In this document: positions 46,701-58,153 of the stretch, in pieces | How positions within the stretch are numbered: position 1 is the first letter of the stretch | Layout: every line of letters begins with the position of its first letter | NCBI GenBank assembly: GCA_030549495.1 | Contig: JAUIRK010000052.1 | Coordinates: 310,001-374,000 of the forward strand | DNA: 64,000 nt | Direction of reading: 5' to 3' | Origin: Nectonema munidae | Taxonomy: Eukaryota > Nematomorpha > Nectonematoida > Nectonematidae | The notes under the pieces: model-generated | What the model was told of the DNA's origin: nothing | Seen by the model: the letters and a program-made list of their open reading frames with translations, nothing else | The model's database searches: none | Position numbers and translations under genes: made by a program

Positions 46701-49356
46701 AAAATCAAATTGCTCCTGGAAAATAACTCATATGTACTTCAAATTTGCATTAAACTGTTTAACTGAGGTCCACAGTTTACTTGCTCATGGCTCGCAGTCT
46801 AAAATTAATGCACTATAAGCAGAGATGATTACTAGTATAGACTAGGCCCATTTAATTTGTTGCCCTCTACCCTAAATGTCTTCTATATCTTATGTCATAA
46901 TGGAGTTTGGTAATTGAGTTATACAATTGATTTTGTTAAGAATCATCAACTTGGAATTGCTTTATGATTACGGGGCTGAAGCTTGGAAGCAAAATAATGA
47001 CGTCTTATCCAAAATGGTTGATCTAAATTCGAAACAACTCCATGACATCAGGTAAAGAATTCATCGCTTTAAACTTTTCACTTTATCAAATTGCGTATAA
47101 TCTCACTCAAGTATTATAAATGTAAATTAGCTTTTTTTCCTCTACGAAATTTACCTTCTATCACACCATTTACGACTTTAAATCGTCAAGCGCCATGAAA
47201 TGTAATGCCCCTTAACTTCGTGTGAAATGTGTAAAATTTTAGTTTGGAGTTGAAAAAACTAGTATAAACTACTAACATATTTCGCAATGTTACTATAAAT
47301 GCTTATTTGAATGCTATTTATACATTTTCATCATACGTATATATATATATCAGGGGCGCACGGGCCAGGTCCGGGCCGCAAGCTAAATTTTGATATTGAT
47401 AGGTGTTACAAAATAAGTATTTTGATTGTGTTCATTTGTTTTAAACAAGTACTAATAGGAATTTCATAATGCCAATGTTTTTTAACTTTCCAATATTATA
47501 GCATATATAGTTATAGTGACGTCAGGTATATATATATATATATATATAGAGGAAACTCAAGCACTTTGCAAAATATTTTCCGAACGCAAAAAAAAGAGTT
47601 GGATTTCTTTGTAGGAAACACAGCGCCATTTTTCTTCATTTTAGCTCTTACACCGGAAAATCATCTTAATTTTTGAATGTATTTTCTTTAAAGTATTTGT
47701 TGTTTATGAAGAGAACGTGAAAATTAACTGTGAAACACCTACATATGGTAAATAGTGTATCCGTTAATAGCAATGATAACTCCGCTTTTTAGGCTAGTTA
47801 TAACCACAAAGATTGATGATGATGCAAAATGATATCTTAAATATGAAATCTTTAAATTTTAAGACAGCAGGTGAAGGAAATAAACGTTTCACGGAAAACT
47901 GAACAACTCAAAGTTGGAAGTAAATTAGAAGAACTTGAATCCACGTAAGATTTCCTTTTATTTGTATTTAACTTTTTTTGCAACTATTATAACTCCTTTT
48001 TAATCGACATTTTAATTCGTCGGTAAAATATTTGTTTCCATTTTTATTTGAGTCTTTTTGAGAAAGGAATCCACCCTCTTTCTGTTGAATAATTGGGAGT
48101 TTAAGAGATTTCAATTTATGGAATCTTCAATCAAATAAAACTAGGCACGGTGTTTCAGCAAGTTGGAGTATCACTATCAAATTATAAGATATGAAAGTAA
48201 AATTAAGAAAAAACTAAATTCAAATTTTATATTTTTAAGGATTTGCTAAAAGTAAACTTTTAAATGCCTTTTTAATTTGAATATCATTTTTTTTAATATG
48301 ATTTCCATTTTATTTTAATTTAAAGATGAAAAAGGATTAGACTTTGTAGCTCCAGGATCTGACATTACTTTATGATTATTTGCAAAATTCCCTTTCACTT
48401 TTTGAGAAAACTCATATGCAATCCGAAACTTTCTTCTCTCGTTTTTTTGACATAAGACAAAAATGATTTATTGAATGTTTAAAAAAGTTGAAATAAAAAC
48501 AAATCATGTAAATTTTCAAATATCTATATGTACATAAATTAGTGTTTTTTTGTCATAGGAGAGCTTGGCAAACTCTTTGATATGATTGGGTGAAAATTTA
48601 TGAATAATTTTTTTAGTTTTAGCGAATCAAATTACGGGATAATTGAACCAATAATTCAATGTGCCAAGATTATTTATTCAGGTGACATATATAATATAGA
48701 TAAGATAAAGTCCTTAATCGGATACTTATGAAATTGTTCATATTTCCAATAGAATTTGGGAAGTAAGGTTGAAAATAAGAAGAATGATCAGAAATAAGCT
48801 TTTAAACCAATGAAATTATTTGGAATAATAGTTGACACTTAAGTGACAAATGAAATGAGAAATTTTAATGGAGTAAAAAATTTATAAAATTGAATTTTAT
48901 TTAAAACTAAAAATTAATCTAAAAGCTTCAAAACACTTAATATCAATTTCACATGACTTTTATACATTTTCTTCACGGGAAAAAAGATTGTCATCCTTTC
49001 GACGACATATCAGTATAACTCCGATATTTCTTCAAGCCAAAATTTATTCATGTTTAAAACTTTTACAACCTCTTTGTAGTGAACATTGAATCGCTATCCC
49101 GTTCACCATAGAGAGGTTTCCTCTGTTGACCTGCGCTATAAGGTATGTAATGTTATTTTTATTCAAAAATTTTGTTTTCTTTTGTAGATGGGTCGAGCTT
49201 GTGGGTAAGAATTACGAGATTGAGCGTCTTATCGTTGAAATGCAAAAGGAAACACAGGAGTTGGAAAGGCAGAAAGCTGTTAACAAAAGATTTGAGGAAG
49301 CAGAAAAGCACGGCGATGAAAAGCGCGTCAAGAAACACAAAACCCAAAGTGACTAG
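40797..49356 (+). CDS. BCAS2: BCAS2/SPF27, pre-mRNA-splicing factor of the PRP19 complex
   Basis: Seven coding exons: 40797-40874, 40932-41024, 44013-44083, 45184-45285, 46941-47051, 47864-47944, 49188-49356. They total 705 nt and encode 234 residues (human about 225). All introns are GT..AG with matching phases. Exon 1 begins MSVWNPIVNALPYIDKSYDD. Family blocks follow in order: EETKRYKPTKNYLDYL, TDIMKAEYERIGAHIPMEML, SMKRYELP (across exons 3/4), QLQHQELRIINLELLYDYGA, AWKQNND, VGSKLEELES and WVELVGKNYEIERLIVEM. The C-terminal half is helical and coiled-coil-like, as used to bind CDC5L and PRP19 in the NTC. The C-terminal tail is more charged and slightly longer than in human. A cttttcag acceptor-like TTTTCAG at 40774-40780 suggests a 5' UTR intron ending just before the start codon. 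AATAAA at 49728-49733 is a plausible poly(A) signal. Confidence 0.96.
41509..41605 (+). mobile_element. tRNA-derived SINE, family 1, copy B
   Basis: GGTCGGTTAGATACTGG (A-box-like) followed by GGGTTCGATCC (B box, 41561-41571), matching the heads at 18295-18414 and 59041-59126. It lies in BCAS2 intron 2. Confidence 0.7.
41714..43841. mobile_element. Foldback element, TA-flanked, split by a hAT insertion
   Basis: The left arm 41714-41814 and right arm 43725-43841 are inverted copies. Shared blocks include TTTTATTCAAACAAGTTG, TTTATTAATTTTCGACCACT, GATAAATGAACA and CGAGAAAAGAGAGAAT. GGAAAA ends abut TA on both sides, suggesting a Tc1/mariner-type TA duplication. The original element was probably about 300-330 bp. 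The central 1.8 kb is a hAT (41877-43712). Confidence 0.75.
41877..43712 (-). mobile_element. Decayed, internally deleted hAT transposon inside the foldback
   Basis: Ends GTGTTGTCAGG (left) and, on the other strand, GTGTTGCCAGATC (right). Minus-strand coding relics in order: SGTSDSAFCKICFKKFSVSR with GGFKDLEKHAQ (BED-like finger), then QVTKSEVIFCNWIVEHNLPF, then TISSCQCLITDNCEVDAFWG and KLSKLETLNG. The last is MVNNIKTDKRNQLDLTTLSG, the family C-terminus. Most of the catalytic core is missing and frames are broken several times. The flanking CTAGTG words on each side may be the target duplication, but the exact ends are ambiguous. Confidence 0.7.
44755..44875 (+). mobile_element. Possible second tRNA-like SINE family, copy B
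   Basis: See the copy at 19290-19400. Shared B-box-like core and shared tail TTTGGATGCGATA followed by AACTAAAAAA. It lies in BCAS2 intron 3. Confidence 0.45.
45286..49187. other. BCAS2 introns 4-6, no recognised elements except simple repeats
   Basis: AT-rich introns. There are (TA)n runs near 47339-47351 and 47528-47551. CAGGGGCGCACGGG at 47352 looks like a hAT end without a partner. TACCGTATTTTTCGGCG at 46510 resembles a DNA-transposon terminus seen widely in animals, also unpaired. Confidence 0.4.
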
Positions 49357-50040
49357 ATTATGCGAGAAGACGCTATTTTGAAGAGTGTTGTTGATTTGAT
49401 AACAAATTCAAATAAATCTTATTTTACCAGTTTTCCATTACAATTTATAGTTTGCAGAAAAGTCTATTTTTCTAAATTTTGGACGAAATACTTTTTAACT
49501 ATCACTCCAGCATTGCTTGTCCCACATGAGAAATGTGTAGAGTAATAGAGACATAACTAGGACAGCTTAAAATGCCTTCAAGTTATTTATCAATAAATTT
49601 CCACTATGGTATATATCTTCTAAAACCTCAAAAGACGTTGGACAGAAGCGACAGCCCCTTTTTATTTTTAAACACTATATATACCCGAAAAAGGATAACG
49701 AGTGTATTTGATTTGATGCTTTTTCATAATAAACTTTGCTCCGTGCTTCATTTGAAATAATAAAAATGGGGTAAGTGTTTTTGAATTTTCTTTCCACTAC
49801 ATACATATACCTAGATTTTGTTGTGCTTTTATAATTTGCTACTTTTTTCTTTAATTTTGTGATTTGAAATATAAAATAGGAAAATCAACTTGGTAAAAAT
49901 TAATTGTGTTTTTGAAAATGGATAGATATACAGGCTATTTTTAATGATCTCTATCTTATTAACGAAGTATCAGTGTTAAAAAAAGAATCATCGTATATTT
50001 TCTCGTTTAATTCAATTTAAAAACTGAAACTTTTTAATTT

Positions 50041-50289
50041 TATAACAAATATAAAAAATTGTAAAAACTGGACACTTTATTGCTGACTAGTTTCGGAGTA
50101 TAAACTCCTTTTTCAAAGCAAATATATAAATGATAAAATAGTGAAAAATGTCACTTCACTCAAAATGTCTCATTTTTCACGATTTTATCATTTATTTATT
50201 TGCTTTGAAAAGGGAGTTTATACTCCGAAACTAGTCAGCAAAATCAGCATTAAAGTGTCCAGTTTTTACAATTTTTTATATTTGTTATA
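50041..50289. mobile_element. Palindromic foldback MITE, 249 bp
   Basis: The arms 50041-50149 and about 50171-50289 are near-perfect inverted repeats (TATAACAAATATAAAAAATT at both ends) around a loop of about 20 nt. The right arm has a 9-base segment (AAATCAGCA) absent from the left arm. The solo arm at 25201 has it too, so the left arm carries the deletion. No coding. Confidence 0.9.
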
Positions 50290-51820
50290 ATTATTTCACC
50301 TCAATGGGCACATCTGTCAAAGACTTTGATTTTGTTTCTCTTTAATTTTGTTGACTCCGGTCATTTGGTTAAAGACAAATAAGAGCCTTATTTGATCACA
50401 CTAAATTTTTAATTAATTACAAGGAATGCCGTAATTTCTGGTGGAAAAAGAATTACAAAGTTTGAGTATGCATGGTAAACACGCATCAAGAGTTAGCATG
50501 TTTTAATAATCAATACTATCTTCGTAACAGCGTTTATTCATCTCTATGTTGGTAACAATCTTAATGGATACGATGAGTGAAGAGAAAGCAGGTAGAGATA
50601 ACTGATGAGTCTCATAAAAATAATAAATGTCAAATAATTCTAACAAAATGGGCTATTTTTTAAAGAAAAAGCTACCCTATTAATGACGGGTTTTAGCCCC
50701 CCCCCCTTCAACTAAAATTTCGTTTGTACCAAATTGGCTAGATTTTTTGCTACCATACTTCGTGACATTTCCTTAAATTGCTAGCTGCATCTTTTGATAC
50801 TAATTTCTTGATGGTAGGTTAATAACCCTTTTGTGTCGAAGGCTGTCAATCAAAATCTGATGAAGAATTTTTATATTCTTACTATACTATGAATTATTTT
50901 AATATAATAGTATTCTTGTAATTTCAAAATCACTTATATTTTATTTTTGAATATAAAATATTTATAAAAAATAGTTTTGCCATTTTTTTTCCATTTTATG
51001 GCAGATGTCAATCAAATTATTTTTTGATAAAAATTTCATTCCTAGGTCAACAAATTCTTTTTTGTACAAAGTTGACGAGATTATTTATTTTTTTTGTAAT
51101 TTATTCTATAATTCGCTCCTTCATCTTTTGATACTAAATTCTCAAGAGGTCAATCTGGCCTTTCAGGTCAAAAACTGTCAATTAAAATGAAAGACAAATT
51201 TTATTTAAAAATTTTATCTTTTTGACAATCAAGTTCAAAAACGAAAAATGATCTTTTAGGAACTTTATCTTTACATAAACGATTTGAAGGCAAACTTTAT
51301 GATTATAACTCCATTATAATAATAAAAATAACTAAAAAAAAGTTTATATTTAAAACACAAAATTATAAAAAATTGTTTCTGCATAATTTTGTTAGCGTTA
51401 TACGGTTCAAGCCCTTCCGCACCACGTCAAGGCGATGCTGTTTGAAGGAGAAAAGGCATGCCCAAAGTTAGAAAGGAATTACATATGAATTTTTATTATA
51501 TGTATAAAAAGGGTTATTATCAAAAGAGTGATAAAATATACAAAAATATAAAGTTTTACTTACCTACCTATCCTTACATAAAACTCTTTTGATTTGTCGC
51601 TATTTTAAGAGTGACAGATTATGTCACTGTTTTGATTTGTCACTCTAATGAACATCTCGCGTATAAAAAGTATAAGTAATTATAATAGACAGTTAAAAAG
51701 AAATTAGAGAAAAATTGAAGCGAAAGTTAGATAGAAAAAAATTATCAAGAGCTAAAACATGCAGAAAATTAGCAAGAATTATACGGAAAAAATATATATG
51801 AACAAGCTAACCCTTAGAAT

Positions 51821-52492
51821 TAGTGTGTCCACTTTAGGTCTTTTTTTCATTCCCCGGGGAACGAGGACCTCGTAATTTTTGAAAATTTCCCCGGGGAAGA
51901 AAAAGCGATTTTTTTACAGTAAAAACTGTTCAGAAAAGAAAATTTAAAAGTCTCATATAAGATTTTTATTGAAAAAAATTTAAATGCATAAAAGATTTAT
52001 GTTTTAAAAAAATATCTAAGAAAAATTAGAGCGTTCAAAGTTTCATCATTCAACTGGTTTCTTATTTTTGTAGAAAAATAACCCATTGACGAAAACACTC
52101 TTTCGGCATCCACAGAAGTTGGTTTTATGCTCTTTAAATTTTTGAATAAAGTTTCTAAAACTTCGGGCCTCCTATTTGTTTCTAAATAAAGGTCAAATGT
52201 TTTTTTCATTATTTCCTCTATGCTTGAAATCTTGCTTTTAGTTTCACGTTCTTCATTTTCATTAATCTTCAGAAATTCCTCCTTCACGCTTTTCTTCTCT
52301 GTTTTTTGGTTGCTAACGATTAATCTTTCATCTTTCTTCTCCGTTACTTCGATATTTTTGTCGTCGGATTCGACAAAATTTTTTTTCAAAAATTCCCCGA
52401 GGAAATTAAAAATTTTTTTCGAGGACGAGGATTTTGAAATTTCACGATTCCCCGGGGACTCGAGGACGAGGAATCCCGGGGTGGACACCCTA
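51821..52492 (-). mobile_element. 672-bp internally deleted hAT with perfect target duplication
   Basis: CTTAGAAT at 51813-51820 is repeated at 52493-52500. Terminal inverted repeats are TAGTGTGTCCAC and TAGGGTGTCCAC, followed by CCCCGGGGA words at both ends. On the minus strand one frame (52488-51997) is open across most of the element. It starts in the terminal repeat, has a charged Lys/Glu-rich middle and ends with SVDAERVFSSMGYFSTKIRN and TLNALIFLRYFF, the hAT C-terminal dimerisation region. The DDE catalytic region is absent, so it cannot transpose itself. Confidence 0.9.
51997..52488 (-). CDS. Open frame for hAT dimerisation domain only
   Basis: About 163 codons with a GTG at the outer edge and no good ATG near it. 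The first 20 residues are translated terminal repeat, and about residues 40-90 are Lys/Glu-rich. Residues about 125-163 are the hAT dimerisation motif (SVDAERVFS...NALIFLRYF). Expression is unknown. If made, such a protein could pair with full-length transposase, as truncated hAT products do in known cases, but that is only inference. I list it because the frame is intact, unlike other transposase relics here. Confidence 0.45.
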   Translation of the reverse strand: MSTPGFLVLESPGNREISKSSSSKKIFNFLGEFLKKNFVESDDKNIEVTEKKDERLIVSNQKTEKKSVKEEFLKINENEERETKSKISSIEEIMKKTFDLYLETNRRPEVLETLFKNLKSIKPTSVDAERVFSSMGYFSTKIRNQLNDETLNALIFLRYFFKT

Positions 52493-52500
52493 CTTAGAAT

Positions 52501-55500
52501 GAGGAAATACGATTACTAAATTTTTTTTACAAAGGCAAAACACATTACAGATAAACGCTGTTTTAGAAAGAGCGTCTTTTCTTTTCTTATATTCGATTCC
52601 TTGAACTTCCTCAAGGCATACCTTACACCTACGTCTAACAGTTGACTCGGGTAAAGAAGCTATTGGTTTTTGAACCTTCTCACCTGTTATGATATATATG
52701 GAAAGATCAATTTAACGCAAAATTTCGCTTTGAAGACCTATTTTTTCCTTGAATATAAATATGGGAGAATCAAACTTTATATGAATTATTTTTATCTACT
52801 AATCTGTTTTCGCTTTTAACTTCCGAAGCTCTACTTCTTTCTCCTACTTCTTGTTTATCACCCCTAAATCCCTTCTCCCTTCTTACAAAGCCAAACAAGC
52901 CGACTAAAACATTTTTATTTGTAGCGTAGTGTGAGTGGTAAAGTTATGCTGTAAAATACAAACTTACATTATTAAAAAGTGATCATATTTTCAATAAATG
53001 AAGGTTTTATGCTGCTAACGCCAGATGGTAATAAAAGAGATTAAATAGATTTATAGAGAGACTAAGAAATCACGATTCCAATGACACTTTCATAATAAAC
53101 TTATGATGATAGGAGTTATACTCTATAGTTTATAGTTGATGAGTTCGGTGTCACAATGTACAGAATTTTTTTTTCTTTTATAAAGTAAAGCCTTCTTTTT
53201 TTCTTTTAGCAGAACACACATTAGCCATGATAGAGAGTAGTACTTACAGCGTGGTACGAGGGTTTGCCTTTGTGCGAGGATTAGTGATATCAGTGAAGTA
53301 AATCACAAACACACAAAAAGCAATCATGGCAGACTCAGCATTCACTTAGTGTATCGAGGAAATAATCTACGGAAAATATCTGTACAAATTACTTATAATA
53401 ATAGCCTTGTTCTTACCTCTTCAAGAAATCTCTTATCCCAACATTTGCTGTCTTGCCAGTGCAGTTTTAGAAAACATTCAATACTCGAAGTATTAAATAT
53501 ATCCCTAATTGGTCATGCCTCTCTTACAAGTGTATACACGCTATATAATGAGAATGACTCAATATATGTATATCGTTACCTTAGTAAAGCTTGGAAGGCA
53601 TTTCCTATGTTGGAGAGGAGAGACCCTCCTATATATACACAAATGTAAGAAAGTTTAAGAAGTTATAACTTCATTCCTCCAAAATATAACTTACCAAACT
53701 TTGCATATCTGTGTGGACATATAAATGAAACATTTGGTTTGAAGAAATTCAAAAAAAATATATAACTAATATATATACAAAAACAGGATGTGATCACGCA
53801 AACTCTAGTATAGTTGAAGTATAATTCCCAACGCAGTTTTTTCTTCTAGTCTGAATATGAAAAACTTCATTTTTTAAAAATATGAATCAATTTTATAGAG
53901 TATAAAAACTACTATTCGTTCCTTATTGGAAATTTTGCTACTAAAACTTTATCATACGATCCAAATAAAAAATAAAGTTTAAAAAGAAATATATTAGTTT
54001 TTGAGAATGACTAAAAATTTGAATTTAGCCTTTCGAGAATATCATGCAAACAAATCGTTGAAAAATCTATCTTTTCGCAAAGAGACCACGATTTTAAAAA
54101 TATACCACAAATCATACAAAAATTTGTGAAAATAAATTGTTTCAATGTGTAGAGATAAGTTGAAAAATTAGAAAAACACTCTTTTGCTAAGAAGTTTAAA
54201 AAAAGTACTTGACATTGATTGACAGTTTTGATTAAATTTTTTAATGTATGGTATATTGACAAAAAATTATACTAATAACAATGAAAATAAAATATAATTG
54301 CTAAATGGGAAAAAATTGTTAGAAAATAGCTGAACATAATTTTACCACATGATTTGATACTGCAAAGATAAAAAAAACATTAATTTAATTAACTAACTCT
54401 ATAAGGGCAAGTTTATGAAGTGATGAGAAAACTTTAGGACAAAAATTAGGAAGCTCAAATATTGGACAGTGATTGACAGTTTTGATTGATCTTATAAAAA
54501 AATAAATGCGACTATTTAGCAATCAATCATTTAGTAGGTTTACGAGAAAGTTTTGTGAAATTTTTTAATCATTCCAGAAAAACCGAGGGGGGGGGGGGCC
54601 TAAAATAGCTCACCCCCGTCACTGAGGAGATGAAAATAGCCCGTCTCAAATAGGATTAAATAATAAATTAGAAGATCTGATCGGTACAAGTTTATGGAAA
54701 CAATTTGTAATTTTGGCTGTATCGATTGACCTGACTATACAGTAAGTTTTAGTATCTTATTTTAAAATTTTTATTAAAGTAACGAAAGAATATATACACC
54801 CCCACTGACTCCTGAGAGGTAAGAGTAACTTTATATTTTTTAAATAGTCTTTTTTTGTTAACTTGAAGTATAGGAAAACTTTTTTAAACTATTATTAATA
54901 TTTGACGGCGGAAAGGGAGTAATGTAAAATCTCGGAGTTTATTTAGCGTTTTTCTTAAGTGGACTTAGACTATAAATCAACGAACTTCAAATAACTGAAT
55001 GTTTATTTTCAAAGTAAATTGAATATCAAAAAATTTTTTCTTAAAATTGAAATAATGAGTTTAGAACAGGGGCGCGCATCCTTGAAATTATTTGGGGGAG
55101 GGGCGAACTTTCAAGCGTCTTCCAAAAAGGAGAACAAATTTTTCGGAATTCCTACTCCTCTCTTGCCTATTCTATTTCATTCTTAATTAAGCTTAATGTA
55201 AACTTTAACCCCCGCCCTATTAAGCTTAACGTCAACAATGAATGAGGACTTATATATAGCTCCTTCTTTCTCACTTCAAATGGATGCGCACCATCTCCAA
55301 ATTATGTGTAGAAAGGGGGTAAAGATATCAATTAACAATAAAAAAATTGAAAATGTTATTGAATGAAAAAATCATTCATTAATTTTGACTTGTTCCATTT
55401 CTTCTTCCTAAAAAATGAAAATCTTTTATTGAGAAAAATAAATAAAAAAAAAACAGATCCAAATTACATAATTTTTCTGAGGTAATTTCTATCAAAAATG

Positions 55501-56080
55501 TAAAACAGAACTAAAGTTAGAAAACTGTGTATTCGAATTTTTTCATTCTTTTTAGTGTATAAGAATAAGTGTAAGTTAGTAAGACTCTCAAAAAAAGGTA
55601 TAAAATAAAGATAAAATTGTGCAAACAAAAATCAAATAATAAATTAAGATTGCATTACTTCATTTTTTCTCAGCATCTTTCAAAAAATAGTTTTAAAGTT
55701 AGACAAACTATTCATTACTCTACTAAGGAAAGTAAAAGAATAAGTGTAGATTGGCAAAAATCTCAACAAAGAAATGAGGTGGGTGGATCAAAATATTTCA
55801 CAATATTGAACCTCTATAAGAGGTAAAAAAAATGGCATTGGCCGATAGTTACGCATCTCTTCGACATGAGTGTAACTCAGGCTTGGCAAATATATAGGCA
55901 TAGTTTGACACCAAATGAAAAAATTGATCAACTATCTTTTAGATGTCTTACTGATATGCTACTAAACAAATATAGTAAACCTCCTGGTATGGTTTGACTG
56001 CTTGTAATCCTAGTGAAAATGTCAAGTTTGACAAAATTGGAGATTTTGTTTCATTGCTGGCAGAAAAAAAAGATTGCGTT
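52501..56080. other. Intergenic, AT-rich, degenerate repeats only
   Basis: No gene recognised on either strand. CAGGGGCGCGCATCC at 55067 looks like a hAT end facing GGATGCGCACC near 55281, but no target duplication was found. Open frames 53349-53648 (+) and 55617-55826 (+) resemble no family I know. Confidence 0.4.
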
Positions 56081-56084
56081 GTCG

Positions 56085-58153
56085 ACATTGCCATACAATG
56101 ACTTCAACTACTTTTGTTCTTCGTCTTATTTCTTTATTCCTGATTCTCTCTCTTTTTGTTACATTTAACATTTTCATTTCAGACACTTCCAACTTCTTCT
56201 TTTCTTTCTTTTTCGGACACCAACATTCTGAACCGTAAGTCGTGACTGGTCTCACTATGGCTAAATACACGTTGGCCTTCAGTTTCATTGGCAGCTTTTT
56301 ATCGTTTAAAACCGTCTTAATCGGCAAGGATAGTGATGGGTACGGTGGAGTTCATGGTGGACACCGTTTTGGTAATAGAAACGAAGAAGGTGAACGGATA
56401 TTAGACTTGGTACAAAGAAACGATTTGACCATATGTAACACAAATTTTAGAAAGAAGGATAGTCATTTGATAACATATAGCAGTGGGGGCAAAAAGCCAA
56501 ATAGACTTCTTCGTGGTCAAACAGGGAAAAAATGTGTCAAGAATTGCAAAGTTATCCCTGGAAGTGACATTGTATCACAACATAGAATTATTATAATTGA
56601 TATGTTTATCACTAAAGAGAAAAAACGAAAAGTTATGAAGATAGGTGGATTTAAGACATGGCTACTCGAAGATAAAAAAAATCAAGAGATAGAAACCAAG
56701 AGTAGAGAAAACAAATAGATGAAGATATTGAAGAAATGTGGAGTGACCTCAAAAACAGTTTGTTTGTTGCAAGTAAGGAGGTGCTGTGTAAAACAAAAAA
56801 AGGGTAGGAAAACTCAAAAAGAAACACGGTGGTGGAAGGAGGAAGTTAGAGAAGTATTGAAAGATAAAAAGTTAGCTTTCAAGAAATAGCAAAAAAGTAA
56901 GTCAGAAGAGGATAAACAGATATATAGAATTAAGAAGAGAAAAGCAAAAAGGACTATCTCTGAATTGAAAGCAAATGAAAGAGAAAAAATGTACAAATCA
57001 CTGGGGAATAAAGATGGGGACAAGGAAATTTTCAAACTTGCAAAGTCTAGGCAAAGAGATATTCAAGAAACTGGAAATGTGGACATTATAAAAACAAAGA
57101 AGGAAAAATTTTATTTAAGGATGAGAAATTGAGAACAGATGGAAAGAGTTCTTTGAGGAGCTACTAAATGTTGAAAATAACCATGAACACACAGATAAAG
57201 GAGAAAAGTTGAAATGAAAGAAATGAAAAAAAACAAAACAACAGGAATCAGTGAAGTTAGTATAGATATGATAAAAGCAGGCGGGAAAAAATGTTTGAAG
57301 ATGACGACTAGATTGCTGGAATTCATTTGGAAGGAAGAAAGGATGCCAGAAGAATGGACTAAAAGCTTAATTATTCTGATTTGGGTTGAATTTCGAAAAT
57401 TACCGGGGAATTAAATTGCTAGAACATGGGTTGAAACTGCCAGAGAGAATTTTGTGTAGGCGCATTAGAAATCAAGTAATTATAGACTCGAATCAGTTTG
57501 GCTTCATGCATGGTAAAAGTACATTGGATCCGATATTTATAGTAAGACAATTGATGGAAAAAAGACTAGAAGGAAATCTGCCTTTATTTTGTAGCTTTGT
57601 AGACTTAGGGAAGGCATATGACAGAGTTCCAAGAGATATCGTATACTGGAGCTTGAGAGAAAAAGGTGTTAGTGAAAAGCTTGTAAGGTTAATTCAAGAA
57701 ACTTACAGGAACTCTAAGATTTCGATTAGAACAATGAATGGATGCTCACATGAGTTTGATATAAATGTAGGCTTACACCAAGGTTAGACACTTTATCTGT
57801 TACTTTTTGCAATTATTATAGATGAATCCTCAAAAAATATCAGAAAAGATGACCTTTGGGAACTTTTGTTCGCTGATGATTTGGTAATAATAGCAGACAG
57901 TGGAAAGGAAATGCAAGAAAGACTGTTTATGTGGCAAGAATGTCTCGAAGGAAAAGGCCTGAGATTGAATTCACGTAAGACTGAAGTGATGAAAGTCTGT
58001 AGAAATGAAAATGCTGGGATAAGCATGGGATCTAATTGAAACAAGTGCAAGAGTTAAAGTATTTAGGGTCAGTTATTGAAAAGGAAGGAGGTTGTAGTAA
58101 GGATGTAGTACAGTTGAGGTTGAATGCGAGTTGGGCAAAATGGAAAGAAGTTA
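56085..58153. mobile_element. RTE-type LINE with a head-to-head inverted arrangement
   Basis: The plus-strand part 56316-58153 encodes endonuclease text (NRNEEGERILDLVQRNDLTI, TNFRKKDSHLITYSSGGKKP, NCKVIPGSDIVSQHR), then the linker (WWKEEVREVLKDKKLAFKK) and RT (NQFGFMHGKST, FCSFVDLGKAYDRVP, LLFADDLVIIADS, ELKYLGSVI, ASWAKWKEV). The minus-strand part 56315-56085 encodes TVLNDKKLPMKLKANVYLAI, VRPVTTYGSECW and RIRNKEIRRRTKVVEV, which is the next part of the same protein. The RT region has about three frame breaks. Compared with a typical RTE, the 3' end is missing. Confidence 0.85.

Larger units (their letters stand above)
50650..54642. mobile_element. Possible 4-kb relative of the 27053-29800 element
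   Basis: GGGCTATTTT at 50650 is inverted at 54633-54642. Inside both ends are a TTAATGACGGG / CAGTGACGGG word and a C/G homopolymer (10 C at 50697, 12 G at 54587). The segment 50710-50880 resembles the reverse complement of 29600-29740, including GCATCTTTTGATACTA and CAAATTGGCT. TGATTGACAGTTTTGA words recur near 54220 and 54475. No duplication was visible, so the outer boundary is uncertain. A hAT (51821-52492) lies inside. Confidence 0.4.

Noticed and set aside
53349-53648. Plus-strand open frame of about 99 codons
   Set aside because: No recognisable domain, no good splice context, ordinary length for chance in this composition.
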